From: Bacteroidales bacterium
GTDB taxonomy: Bacteria > Bacteroidota > Bacteroidia > Bacteroidales > Bacteroidaceae
Assembly: GCA_004552155.1 (NCBI GenBank)
Contig: SFPF01000044.1
Span: forward strand, 1-27,871
Direction: 5' to 3'
Length of the DNA stretch: 27,871 nucleotides
Below the pieces are notes generated by a model. That model had not been told where the DNA came from. It did no database searches and saw only the letters and a list, made by a program, of their open reading frames with translations. The translations under genes and the position numbers were made by a program. Below, in pieces: positions 7,369 through 15,545 of the stretch (its first letter is position 1; each line of letters begins with the position of its first letter).

Positions 7369-7389
7369 GCCGTCGCCACTAATAACGAT

Positions 7390-7420
7390 AAAGGGCAGAC
7401 CATGCGCGTCTGCCCTTTTT
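7390..7420 (+). terminator. Terminator of nagB, abutting the next start codon
   Basis: Stem AAAGGGCAGAC (7390-7400) pairs with GTCTGCCCTTT (7408-7418) around a 7-base loop, followed by T's to 7420. The ATG of the next gene begins at 7422, one base after the T run. Confidence 0.88.
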
Positions 7421-7421
7421 C

Positions 7422-8666
7422 ATGAACCCCCAAACACCCGTGGACGCCCAGTTTTCCCCCACCCTGCCCGTTTATGTCATGGCGAAGCCTGCCGGCGCGC
7501 TGTGCAACCTGCGCTGCGACTATTGCTATTATCTGGAAAAGAGGCACCTGTATCGGGAGCGGCAGAAAACGATGATGCCCGGCGACGTGCTCGAAACCTA
7601 CATACGCGACTATATCGCCCTGCACGCTGAGGGCACGCAGGTGGAGTTCGTGTGGCACGGCGGGGAACCGCTCCTGCAGCCTTTAAGTTTTTTCATGAAC
7701 GTGCTTCGGCTGCAAAAGAAGTATGCCGGCGGACGGCAGATCATCAATGCGCTGCAAACCAACGGCACGCTCATCACGCCTGAGCAGGCGCACTTTTTCC
7801 ATGAGCACAATTTCCTCATCGGCCTCTCTATCGACGGCCCGCAGGGGCTCCACGACCGTTACCGCCGCAGCCGTTCGGGGCGCGGCTCTTGGCAACAGGT
7901 GATGCAGGGCATCGGGCTGCTGAACCGCTACGGCGTGGAGTGGAACGCTATGGCCGTAGTAAACGATGCCACAGCAGCCGACCCGCTCGGCTTCTATCAT
8001 TTCTTCAAAGAAATTGGCTGCCGCTACATTCAGTTCACCCCCGTCGTGGAACGCCTGTTGCCGCACGCCGACGGACGCAGCCTGGCCTCGCCCATCGAAT
8101 ACGGGCAGGCGGAACTCGCGCCCTTCTCGGTAACGCCCGAGGCGTGGGGCGAATTTCTCTGCACCTTGTTCGACGAATGGGTGCTGAACGATGTGGGCGA
8201 ATATTTCGTGCAGATTTTCGACGCCACGCTGGCGGGCTGGATGGGCGTGCTGCCGCCCGTGTGCAGCATGGCGCGCACCTGCGGCCACGCCACGGCTTTG
8301 GAGCACAACGGCGACCTTTACGTGTGCGACCACTACGTGTTCCCGGAGTTCAAACTGGGCAACATCATGGAGCGTCCGCTTGCTGAATTGACGCGGCAGC
8401 AGTCGCTTAAAGACTTCGGGGCAAACAAGGAGCGGCTGCTCACGCGCCAATGCCGCGAATGTGAATATCTTTTTGCCTGCCACGGCGAATGTCCGCGCAA
8501 TCGCTTTGCCCTCTCGGCCGATGGCGAGCCGGGCCACAACTATCTATGCGCCGGCTATCGCCGCTTCTTCAAGCACGCCGCGCCTTACATGGACTTTATG
8601 AAGCGCAAACTGATGCACGGCGAAGCACCTGCCGACGTGATGGAATGGGCAAGGAAAAGGGGATAA
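7422..8666 (+). CDS. Anaerobic sulfatase-maturating radical SAM enzyme
   Basis: Oxidises the active-site Cys or Ser of type I sulfatases to formylglycine using S-adenosylmethionine and iron-sulfur clusters. The 414-aa protein has the radical SAM cluster motif CNLRCDYC (Cys28, 32, 35), WHGGEPLL and IGLSIDGP in the barrel. The C-terminal SPASM region carries cysteines in PPVCSMARTCG, LYVCDHY, RQCRECEYLFACHGECPRN and YLCAGY. Length and layout match the Bacteroidetes enzymes of this family. No sulfatase gene is in the window, so targets lie elsewhere. The start is the first ATG after the nagB terminator; a later ATG at 7479 would cut the conserved LPVYVMAKP segment. How it is transcribed past that terminator is unclear. 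Confidence 0.9.
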   Translation: MNPQTPVDAQFSPTLPVYVMAKPAGALCNLRCDYCYYLEKRHLYRERQKTMMPGDVLETYIRDYIALHAEGTQVEFVWHGGEPLLQPLSFFMNVLRLQKKYAGGRQIINALQTNGTLITPEQAHFFHEHNFLIGLSIDGPQGLHDRYRRSRSGRGSWQQVMQGIGLLNRYGVEWNAMAVVNDATAADPLGFYHFFKEIGCRYIQFTPVVERLLPHADGRSLASPIEYGQAELAPFSVTPEAWGEFLCTLFDEWVLNDVGEYFVQIFDATLAGWMGVLPPVCSMARTCGHATALEHNGDLYVCDHYVFPEFKLGNIMERPLAELTRQQSLKDFGANKERLLTRQCRECEYLFACHGECPRNRFALSADGEPGHNYLCAGYRRFFKHAAPYMDFMKRKLMHGEAPADVMEWARKRG

Positions 8667-9010
8667 ACATGGTGTTGATTATTTCAGATAAAAACCATTA
8701 AAAACAGCATGTTCTGTGTGGCCTATCGGCTTGCCTTATCGGACAGTCCCCGAGCCTGTGAGCCTGTCGGCTCCCGTCTCGCGTCCTCTCCGCTAAGGCG
8801 GCGGTCGGTGCCCGCCCGCCCCACACAGAACAAGGGAACGACCGCAGCCGCAGGGATTAAGGGCGAGCGCGAGCCGATATTATATAAAGGCTCGCTGGCT
8901 CGGCATTAAGCCCGGCGGCGTAGCCCACGGGGCTTCAAACGAAGCAAGCGGTTTTTCAAGGTTTTTATCAAAAATCCTTGGATAATTTCACCCCACGCAC
9001 CAAAATCAAA
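8667..9010. other. 344-bp non-coding region with nested inverted repeats
   Basis: No convincing gene. GTTCTGTGTGG (8711-8721) has its exact reverse complement at 8821-8831, and GATAAAAACC (8687-8696) has its reverse complement at 8960-8969. The palindrome CAAGG-TTTTTATCAAAAA-TCCTTG spans about 8957-8980, and GC-rich runs such as GGCGAGCGCGAGCC lie inside. It could be a decayed insertion element or a structured RNA. I do not recognise a known RNA family. Confidence 0.5.
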
Positions 9011-9047
9011 CAAACAAAAAGCGGCGAGCATCAATGCCCGCCGCTTT
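9011..9047 (-). terminator. Terminator of the DUF3127 gene
   Basis: Stem AAAGCGGCG (9018-9026) pairs with CGCCGCTTT (9039-9047). Read on the minus strand it is followed by TTTTTGTTTGTTTG, 27 bases beyond the gene's stop. Confidence 0.85.
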
Positions 9048-9073
9048 CGCGTATCAATATTTTGCACTAAAAA

Positions 9074-9487
9074 TCAGAAGGGAAGGTCGTCCTCTGCGGC
9101 ACCTCCTGCAACTTCGGGCTGCGGTGCGGCAGCGGGAGCGGCAGGCTGCTGGGGCTGCGGGGCATAAGCCTGAGGCTGGGGTGCGGCAGCGGGAGCGGCG
9201 GCTACGGCGTTGGGGTCGACGCGCACCACGCGCCAAGCGCGGATATCGTTGTACCAGCGGCCGTTGAACTCGCGGGCATCGATGTCGAACGACACCGTAA
9301 GTTCCTCGCCCACTTGAATATTAAACTCGCGCAGGCGGTCTTCACCGAACACGTTAAACACGCACTTGCGCGGATACTGCTCGTGGGTTTCGATTACGAA
9401 CTCCTGCGTCTTCCAACTGTTGCCCGTGCGCTGCGACACGCCGCCGCGCGGCTCCAAGGCAGCAATGATTTTACCTGTAATTTCCAT
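9074..9487 (-). CDS. DUF3127 OB-fold protein with an SSB-like C-terminal tail
   Basis: A 137-aa protein of the DUF3127 family, common in Bacteroidetes. The first 95 or so residues form a predicted OB-like domain with MEITGKIIA, TQEFVIETHEQYPRK and RWYNDIRAWRVVRV. A linker very rich in Ala, Pro and Gln follows (about 97-125). The last residues AEDDLPF copy the acidic tip by which single-stranded DNA-binding protein (SSB) recruits partner enzymes (family form DDDIPF). This layout is that of SSB: OB fold, disordered linker, acidic Phe-ended tail. A role on single-stranded nucleic acid is inference; no function is established that I know of. It has its own terminator and is divergent from dnaN. 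Confidence 0.82.
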   Translation of the reverse strand: MEITGKIIAALEPRGGVSQRTGNSWKTQEFVIETHEQYPRKCVFNVFGEDRLREFNIQVGEELTVSFDIDAREFNGRWYNDIRAWRVVRVDPNAVAAAPAAAPQPQAYAPQPQQPAAPAAAPQPEVAGGAAEDDLPF

Positions 9488-9663
9488 GGATATAATATAT
9501 AATGTGTAGTTGTGATTTGAATTTTCTCGGCGAAATTACTATTTTCTTTTTGTTTCGTGTGCTTTTTGACGTAAGAAAAACCGACGCTTCCTTATTTTTT
9601 TGTACTTTTGCGGGTAAGTATCATATAAGAAAAACCACGAAAATTATACATTCACGGTTTAAT

Positions 9664-9905
9664 TTGCCCACGAATCGCACGAATTTACACTAATACAAAG
9701 CATTTCGATAATGGCGACCTGTTCGGTCGCACTAATCGCACTAATCCATGCGCACACAAGCGCAACCGCGTTTAGTTTAATTGCCGAACGCAATCGAAAA
9801 TCTCAAATACTATTATTGAATTAGTGAAAATTCGTGCGACCGTACAGGTCGCCATTTAAACGAGAGGCACGGAAATTCGTGTAAATTCGTGCGATTCGTG
9901 GGCAA
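9664..9905. repeat. MITE-like element with 27-bp perfect terminal inverted repeats
   Basis: The 27 bases at 9664-9690 (TTGCCCACGAATCGCACGAA and 7 more) have an exact reverse complement at 9879-9905. Inside, a 22-bp pair (9711-9732 with 9834-9855) matches with one mismatch. The 242-bp segment encodes nothing convincing and can form a long cruciform. It ends 14 bases before the dnaN -7 box, so its right end supplies the -33 region of that promoter. Confidence 0.85.
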
Positions 9906-9919
9906 AAAGAAAACTACGA

Positions 9920-9927
9920 TACCTTTG
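9920..9927 (+). promoter_or_regulatory. Likely -7 box for dnaN
   Basis: TACCTTTG followed by CA matches TAnnTTTG, 40 bases before the dnaN start. The position expected for -33 falls in the terminal repeat of the element just upstream and holds no clean TTTG. Confidence 0.6.
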
Positions 9928-9967
9928 CAACGAAATAAAACTAACAACAAAATACCTAACTCCCATT

Positions 9968-10997
9968 ATGAAATTCACAATTCCCAGTTCCCTGCTTTCG
10001 GCACGCCTGCAGACCATCGGCCGCGTGATTGTGCAGAAAAACACGATGCCCATCCTCGACAGTTTCATGTTTGACATACAAGGCTCGCGCCTCGTGGTCA
10101 CGGCCGGCGACAACGAAACGGTGCTGACGACCGCCATTGACGTGACCGACTGCGACTCCGACATTCGCTTCGCCCGACCAACCGCTGGAATTTTACGTCA
10201 ACAACCAAACGCTCGAAATCACGCTCGTTTATCAGAACGGACAATATAGAATTATGGGCCAGAGCGCCGATGAGTATCCCACGCCCGCCGGAGAAGAAGG
10301 CGAGACCACGGAACTCCACATCGACGCGCAACGTCTGCTCCACTGCGTGAGCCGTACCATTATCGCCACGGCCAAAAACAATATCCGCGAAATCATGAAC
10401 TGCATCAACTTCGACCTCGGAGAAGGTGCGCTCAACGTAGTGGCCACCGACGGCAACGTGCTCTCGCTGAGCAAAGCCCTCGGCATGGACGAACAGGCCG
10501 CCGGCGGCTTTATCCTCCCCCAAAAGCCCGCAGGGCTGATAAAGACGGTGCTGGCAAAGGAACAGGGCGACGTGTGCATTCGCTTCGGCTCGCGCTGCGC
10601 CAGTTTCGAGAGCGAATGCTACCGCCTGCAATGCCGCCTCGCGGAAGGGCGCTTCCCCAACTATCGCGCCGTTATCCCCCACGATAACCCCAACGTGCTG
10701 ACCATCAACCGCGCCGCACTGGCAAGCACCCTGCGCCGCGTGGGCGTGTTCTCGAGCGAAACGCAATTCTACAAACTCGACATCGCCGGCAGCAACATCA
10801 CCATTTCCTGCCGCGACCTCGACCTCGCGCTCGCCGCCGAGGAAAGCCTGCTCTGCCAGTACGAAGGCAACCCGCTCAGCATCGCCTTCCCCTGCCAGGT
10901 GCTGCTGGAACTGGTGAACAACGTGGAATCGGAAGAAATCACGCTCCGCATGGGCGACCGCAGCCGCGCCGTGCTCATTAAAACTTTTCAGGAATGA
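9968..10997 (+). pseudogene. dnaN: DNA polymerase III beta sliding clamp, disrupted
   Basis: The beta clamp encircles DNA and tethers the replicative polymerase. Residues 1-69 (MKFTIPSSLL to SDIRFA) are normal family sequence. The frame then goes wrong at about 10175. The correct sequence resumes in another frame at about 10177 (DQPLEFYVNNQTLEITLVYQ) and runs through MGQSADEYP to 10997. By comparison with remembered Bacteroides clamps about 15 residues are missing at the junction, and the net shift fits a loss of 3n+2 bases (about 44-47). The C-terminus also looks abnormal: after AVLI it ends KTFQE, without the usual last 20 or so residues ending in LMP, and overlaps the next start by 4 bases. 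This gene is normally single-copy and essential, so sequence error or another intact copy must be considered. Confidence 0.85.
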
Positions 10998-11763
10998 AAC
11001 TCAATCTGAACCGCCCCATCGTGTTTTTCGACATAGAAGCCACGGGGCTGAACATTGCCACGGACCGCATCGTAGAACTCTGCTACATCAAACTCCTGCC
11101 CGACGGCTCTCAAGAAGAGCGCACCCTGCGCTTCAACCCCGGCATTCATATCTCGGCAGAAGCAACGGCCGTGAATGGCATAACTGATGCCGACGTGGCG
11201 CACGAGCCGCACTTCCGCGACCTCGCCCCCGAATTGGAACAAGTGTTCGCGGGCTGCGACCTTGCCGGCTTCAACTCCAACAGTTTCGACATACCGATGC
11301 TGGTCGAGGAGTTTATCCGCGCGGGCATCAACTTCGACATCACGGGCTGCAAGTTCGTGGACGTGCAAAACATCTTCCACAAAATGGAGCAGCGCAACCT
11401 CGTGGCGGCCTATAAGTTTTATTGCCAGAAAAACCTCGACGACGCGCACACCGCCCTCGCCGACACACGTGCCACGCTCGAAGTGCTCGAAGCACAGCTC
11501 GACCGCTACGCCGACACGCTGAAAAACAACGTGGACTACCTCGCCGACTTCTCGCGCCGCAACCGCAACGTTGACTCGCCGGCCGCATCGTGCTCAACGA
11601 GCAGGGCGTGGAAACCATCAACTTCGGAAAATATCGCGGCCGCCCCGTGGCCGACGTGCTGCGCCGTGACCCCGGCTACTACTCCTGGCTCATGCAAGGC
11701 GACTTCACGCAAAACACGAAGCAGGCCTTTACGCGCATCAAACTCCGAGAAGGGATTTTTTAG
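10994..11763 (+). pseudogene. DnaQ-like 3'-5' exonuclease with one frameshift
   Basis: A DEDDh exonuclease domain fills residues 1-180: FFDIEATGLN with Asp13 and Glu15, GFNSNSFDIPML, and DDAHTALADTRAT with the catalytic His and Asp near 150-157. After RRNRNVD the frame breaks at 11575-11577, where one T appears to be missing (GACTCGCC instead of GACTTCGCC). In the shifted frame the family tail continues as AGRIVLNEQGVETINFGKYR, RGRPVADVLRRDPGYYSWL and FTRIKLREGIF, with a stop at 11761-11763. That tail (FGKY.G.PV..VL) resembles the DUF3820-type domain. Left uncorrected, the reading frame runs nonsense to 11857, into coaBC. A single-base sequencing error would restore the gene fully. Confidence 0.87.
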
Positions 11764-11795
11764 GCAGACGCGCCCAACACGCTTTTTCCCATACA

Positions 11796-13847
11796 ATGCA
11801 ACATCTCAAAGGCAAACATATCGTCCTCGGCATCACGGGCAGCATCGCCGCCTATAAGGCCTGCACGCTTATCCGCCTCTTCGTGAAGGCGGGGGCGGAG
11901 GTTCAGGTGGTTATCACGCCTGCCGGAAAAGAATTTATCACGCCTGTAACGCTCTCTGCCCTGACTTCTAAACCCGTTGTCAGTGAGTTTTTTTCGGGCA
12001 AAGACGGCTCGTGGCACAGTCACGTAGATCTCGGGCTCTGGGCCGATGCCATGGTAATCGCTCCCGCCACAGCCGCCTCAATAGCCAAGATGGCGCACGG
12101 CGTGGCTGATAACATGCTCATCACGACCTACCTGTCGATGAAAGCGCCCGTCTTTATCGCGCCGGCGATGGACTTGGACATGTTCGCCCACCCGAGCACG
12201 CAGGATAATCTGGCGCGCCTCAAGCGGTATGGCAATATTATAATAGAGCCTGCCGAGGGCGAACTTGCCAGCCACCTCGTGGGCAAGGGGCGTATGGCGG
12301 AGCCAGAAGACATTTTCGCCTTTGTAGGCAAACGCCTCGCCGAAAAGCAAGCACCGGAAACGCTGCGCCTCAACGGCAAAACCGTGCTCGTGACCGCCGG
12401 GCCTACGATTGAAAAAATCGACCCCGTGCGCTACATCAGCAACTTCTCGACCGGCAAAATGGGCTACGCCATAGCCGACGCTTGCGCGGAGCAAGGCGCG
12501 AAAGTAATCCTTGTATCAGGACCTGTAAACGGGCTGGAAACCAAGCAAAAAGGCATAGATAAAATTGACGTGGTAAGCGCGCAAGATATGTACGAGGCAG
12601 CAACGAAAGCCTTCCCTGCGTGCGACGCCGCGATACTTTGCGCCGCCGTGGCAGACTATACCCCCGCCCGCTGCGCCGAACAAAAAATTAAGACGCATGC
12701 CGCCACGGCTCTCGAACTCACGCCGACGCAGGACATCGCCGCCGCCCTGGGGCGCATGAAAACGGCGGAGCAACGGCTCGTGGGCTTCGCGCTCGAAACG
12801 AATGACGAGCAAGAGCACGCCCGAGCCAAACTGATTAAGAAAAATCTCGACTTCATCGTGCTTAACTCCCTGCGCGACCCCGGTGCGGGCTTTGCCTGCG
12901 ATACGAATAAGGTGACCATGCTTTTCGCCGACGGCAAAACCTTAGATTTCCCCCTAAAAGACAAGCACGAATTTCTTTTCACGGCGGCAGGTCCTGCCTC
13001 CGCGCAAGAGATTGATGCCCGTATCAACATCAACTACAAGAAGATACAAGGCTCTTCGACCAGCGTGTTCGAAACGCTCAAGACCGCGCTCACGGAGTTC
13101 ATCAACGAACGGCAATGGACCACGCTGCAATTCAAGCGCAACGAGCGCATCAGTTGCAATTTCAACATCACCGTGAACGCTTACGACGAGGCGGCCAACA
13201 GTTTCGAGTGCGCCCTGATGGTGCAAAGCAACCGCCCCGTCTTCAACTCCAACTACACCACCACGGTGTTCTCTACCAACGACCCCAACTTTAATTTCAA
13301 CTATCAGGAATACGACCAAATAGAATTCCGCCCCGACATCCTCGACAACAACCTCACGGCGGTCATTGCCTATTACGTGTATCTAATGATTGGCATGGAC
13401 CTCGACACGATGTCGCCGCTCGGAGGCACGGAGTTGCTGAAGATGGCGCAGAATATCGTGAACAACGCGCAGAGCCTCAACTATAAGGGCTGGAAAGCCT
13501 TCGAGGACTCTAAAAACCGCCACGCCATTATTACCGACATGCTCGATGGAGGTATGGAGCCTTTCAGGCGCATGCAATACAAATACTATCGCGAGGGTCT
13601 CGACGTTATGGCTGAGAACGCCGAACGCGGACGTGCCGGCATCACAGCCGCCATGGAGTTGCTCCAAAAGGCACGCGAGAATAAGTCGATGAGTATGCTG
13701 CCCGAATTGTTCACGGAGTACAAACGCGACGAACTGGTTAGCATCTACAATAAAGAGAAAGCCAACGCGCAAGAACGCCTCACGGTTTCGGAAATCCTTT
13801 CCAGAATAAATCCTTCGCAAAACTCCTATTGGCGCAAAATGAAATAG
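11796..13847 (+). CDS. coaBC: CoaBC fused in frame to a DUF4835 protein
   Basis: Residues 1-190 are phosphopantothenoylcysteine decarboxylase (flavoprotein): GITGSIAAYK, His76 in HSHVDLG, PATAASIAKMAHG and PAMDLDM. Residues 193-391 are phosphopantothenate-cysteine ligase (VLVTAGPTIEKIDPVRYISN, AVADYTP). Together they make 4'-phosphopantetheine for coenzyme A. At about base 12968 the CoaB part stops short and the chain continues with LFTAAGPASAQEIDARININ, which looks like the end of a signal peptide (cut after SAQ) and the mature start of a DUF4835 protein (about 392-683). These are normally two adjacent genes. The short CoaB end, missing stop and headless signal peptide suggest a deletion of roughly 70-100 bp, not a purposeful fusion. 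A periplasmic-type domain on a cytoplasmic enzyme would be odd. Confidence 0.88.
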   Translation: MQHLKGKHIVLGITGSIAAYKACTLIRLFVKAGAEVQVVITPAGKEFITPVTLSALTSKPVVSEFFSGKDGSWHSHVDLGLWADAMVIAPATAASIAKMAHGVADNMLITTYLSMKAPVFIAPAMDLDMFAHPSTQDNLARLKRYGNIIIEPAEGELASHLVGKGRMAEPEDIFAFVGKRLAEKQAPETLRLNGKTVLVTAGPTIEKIDPVRYISNFSTGKMGYAIADACAEQGAKVILVSGPVNGLETKQKGIDKIDVVSAQDMYEAATKAFPACDAAILCAAVADYTPARCAEQKIKTHAATALELTPTQDIAAALGRMKTAEQRLVGFALETNDEQEHARAKLIKKNLDFIVLNSLRDPGAGFACDTNKVTMLFADGKTLDFPLKDKHEFLFTAAGPASAQEIDARININYKKIQGSSTSVFETLKTALTEFINERQWTTLQFKRNERISCNFNITVNAYDEAANSFECALMVQSNRPVFNSNYTTTVFSTNDPNFNFNYQEYDQIEFRPDILDNNLTAVIAYYVYLMIGMDLDTMSPLGGTELLKMAQNIVNNAQSLNYKGWKAFEDSKNRHAIITDMLDGGMEPFRRMQYKYYREGLDVMAENAERGRAGITAAMELLQKARENKSMSMLPELFTEYKRDELVSIYNKEKANAQERLTVSEILSRINPSQNSYWRKMK

Positions 13848-13848
13848 C

Positions 13849-15510
13849 ATGTTCAAAAGCCTTTCTATAAATAATTATGCCCTGATTGACCGGCTCGACA
13901 TCAGCGTGGAGCCGGGCTTTACCGTAATAACGGGCGAAACGGGCGCGGGCAAAAGTATCATGCTTGGCGCACTCGGCATACTGCTCGGCGGACGGGCCGA
14001 AGCGCGTGCCGTAAGGACGGGCGCGGCAAAGTGCGTAGTGGAAGCGGCGTTCGACGTGAGCGCACTCGGCATACAAGGCTTTTTTGACGAAAACGATATT
14101 GATTTCGACGGCGAAGAATGTATTTTGCGCCGCGAGGTAACGGCGGCAGGCAAAAGCCGCGCCTTCATAAACGACACTCCCGTGCCCGCCGCGCGGCTCA
14201 AAGAGATCGGCGCACTGGTCATCGACATACATTCGCAGCACCGCAACCTGCTCATCGGACGCGAGGACTATCTGCTCGACACGCTCGACACCGTGGCTGC
14301 CAACTCCGCCGAAAAGGAAGCCTATGCCGAGGCTTTCGCCCAGTGGCGCAAGGCTGAGGAAGACTTGAAAGCACTCCGCCTGCAAGCCGAAAAGGGACAG
14401 ACCGACGGCGACTATCTCAAATTTCAATTAACGCAAATCCAAGAAGCCGCCCTCCTACCCGACGAGCAGGAAGAACTGGAAAAGGAAAACGCGCTCTTGG
14501 AACATGCCGAGGAAATCAAGGCTTCGCTCGGCTCGGCCGCCTTCGCCATCAACGGCAGCGATGGCGAACGCCTCGCCGAACTGCGCCGCGCCGCGCAACT
14601 GCTCGAAAGCATCGCCGCCCACCTGCCCGAAGCCGCCGCGCTCGCCGAACGCCTCGAAAGCGCACGCATTGAAATCGGCGACATCGCCGACGAACTCGAA
14701 CGCCAAAGCGAGGGCATCGACTTCAACCCCGCCCGCGCCGAACAGGTAACGAGCCGCCTCAACCTTATCTACGACCTGCTGCAAAAGCACCGCGCCGCAA
14801 GCATCACTGAACTGCTTGCCCTCGCAAAGGGCTGGGAGGAACAACTCAACCGCCTGGAAAACATGGAAAGTCTCTTGGAGGAAAGCCAACGCCGCTGCGC
14901 CGCCCTGCTCGCCGACCTGCGCAAGAAGGGCAGCGTCCTTACCGCCACGCGCGGCAAGGCGGCGGAAATCGTGGAGCAGTCGCTCACCGAAAGCCTGCAC
15001 ACGCTCGGAATGCCCAACGTGAGCATTCGTTTCTCCCTCCAGCCGCGCGAAGTGCCCGCCGCCTGCGGTATGGACACGCCCGTGTTCCTCTTCTCGGCCA
15101 ACAAGAACGTGCCGATGCAGCCGGTTAGCGAGATTGCCTCCGGCGGCGAGATTGCCCGCGTGATGCTCGCCCTGAAAGGACTAATAGCCCGCCACAAAAA
15201 CCTGCCCACGATTATCTTCGACGAAATCGACACGGGCGTATCGGGCACTATGGCGGAGCGCATGGCGGTGATGATGGGCGAAATAGCGAAGCACTGCCAG
15301 GTGCTCTGCATCACCCACCTGCCGCAAATCGCGGCAAAGGGCAATGCCCATTTCCGCGTGCATAAGGAAGAAAACGAAACGGGCACCACGAGTCATATCT
15401 CCCGCCTCTCGCCCGAGGAGCGCGTCCGAGAAATCGCCACGATGCTGAGCGGCGCGGAAATATCCGAAGCCGCCGTGAGCAACGCCAAGGCGCTGCTCGG
15501 CATGCCATAA
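13849..15510 (+). CDS. recN: DNA repair ATPase RecN
   Basis: An SMC-like ATPase acting in repair of double-strand breaks. The 553-aa length is normal. The Walker A motif GETGAGKS is at residues 29-36, long helical and coiled-coil stretches fill about 155-370, the ABC signature ASGGEIARVMLALKGL is near residue 430 and Walker B TIIFDEIDTGVSG near 453. The start ATG lies one base after the stop of the coaBC/DUF4835 frame, so it is in the same operon. In contrast to its neighbours it shows no lesion, which makes a uniform sequencing error rate across the region less simple an explanation. Confidence 0.96.
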   Translation: MFKSLSINNYALIDRLDISVEPGFTVITGETGAGKSIMLGALGILLGGRAEARAVRTGAAKCVVEAAFDVSALGIQGFFDENDIDFDGEECILRREVTAAGKSRAFINDTPVPAARLKEIGALVIDIHSQHRNLLIGREDYLLDTLDTVAANSAEKEAYAEAFAQWRKAEEDLKALRLQAEKGQTDGDYLKFQLTQIQEAALLPDEQEELEKENALLEHAEEIKASLGSAAFAINGSDGERLAELRRAAQLLESIAAHLPEAAALAERLESARIEIGDIADELERQSEGIDFNPARAEQVTSRLNLIYDLLQKHRAASITELLALAKGWEEQLNRLENMESLLEESQRRCAALLADLRKKGSVLTATRGKAAEIVEQSLTESLHTLGMPNVSIRFSLQPREVPAACGMDTPVFLFSANKNVPMQPVSEIASGGEIARVMLALKGLIARHKNLPTIIFDEIDTGVSGTMAERMAVMMGEIAKHCQVLCITHLPQIAAKGNAHFRVHKEENETGTTSHISRLSPEERVREIATMLSGAEISEAAVSNAKALLGMP

Positions 15511-15545
15511 GACATTTTTCAGCAACACACTAACCTATCGGTACT

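Noticed and set aside
8709..8909. 66-aa Arg/Pro/Ser-rich ORF between the radical SAM gene and the DUF3127 gene
   Set aside because: Composition follows the GC-rich inverted repeats, and there is no family resemblance or coding signal.
8700..9000. SRP RNA, 6S RNA, tmRNA or RNase P RNA in the GC-rich gap
   Set aside because: None of the conserved signatures I can recall for these RNAs is visible.
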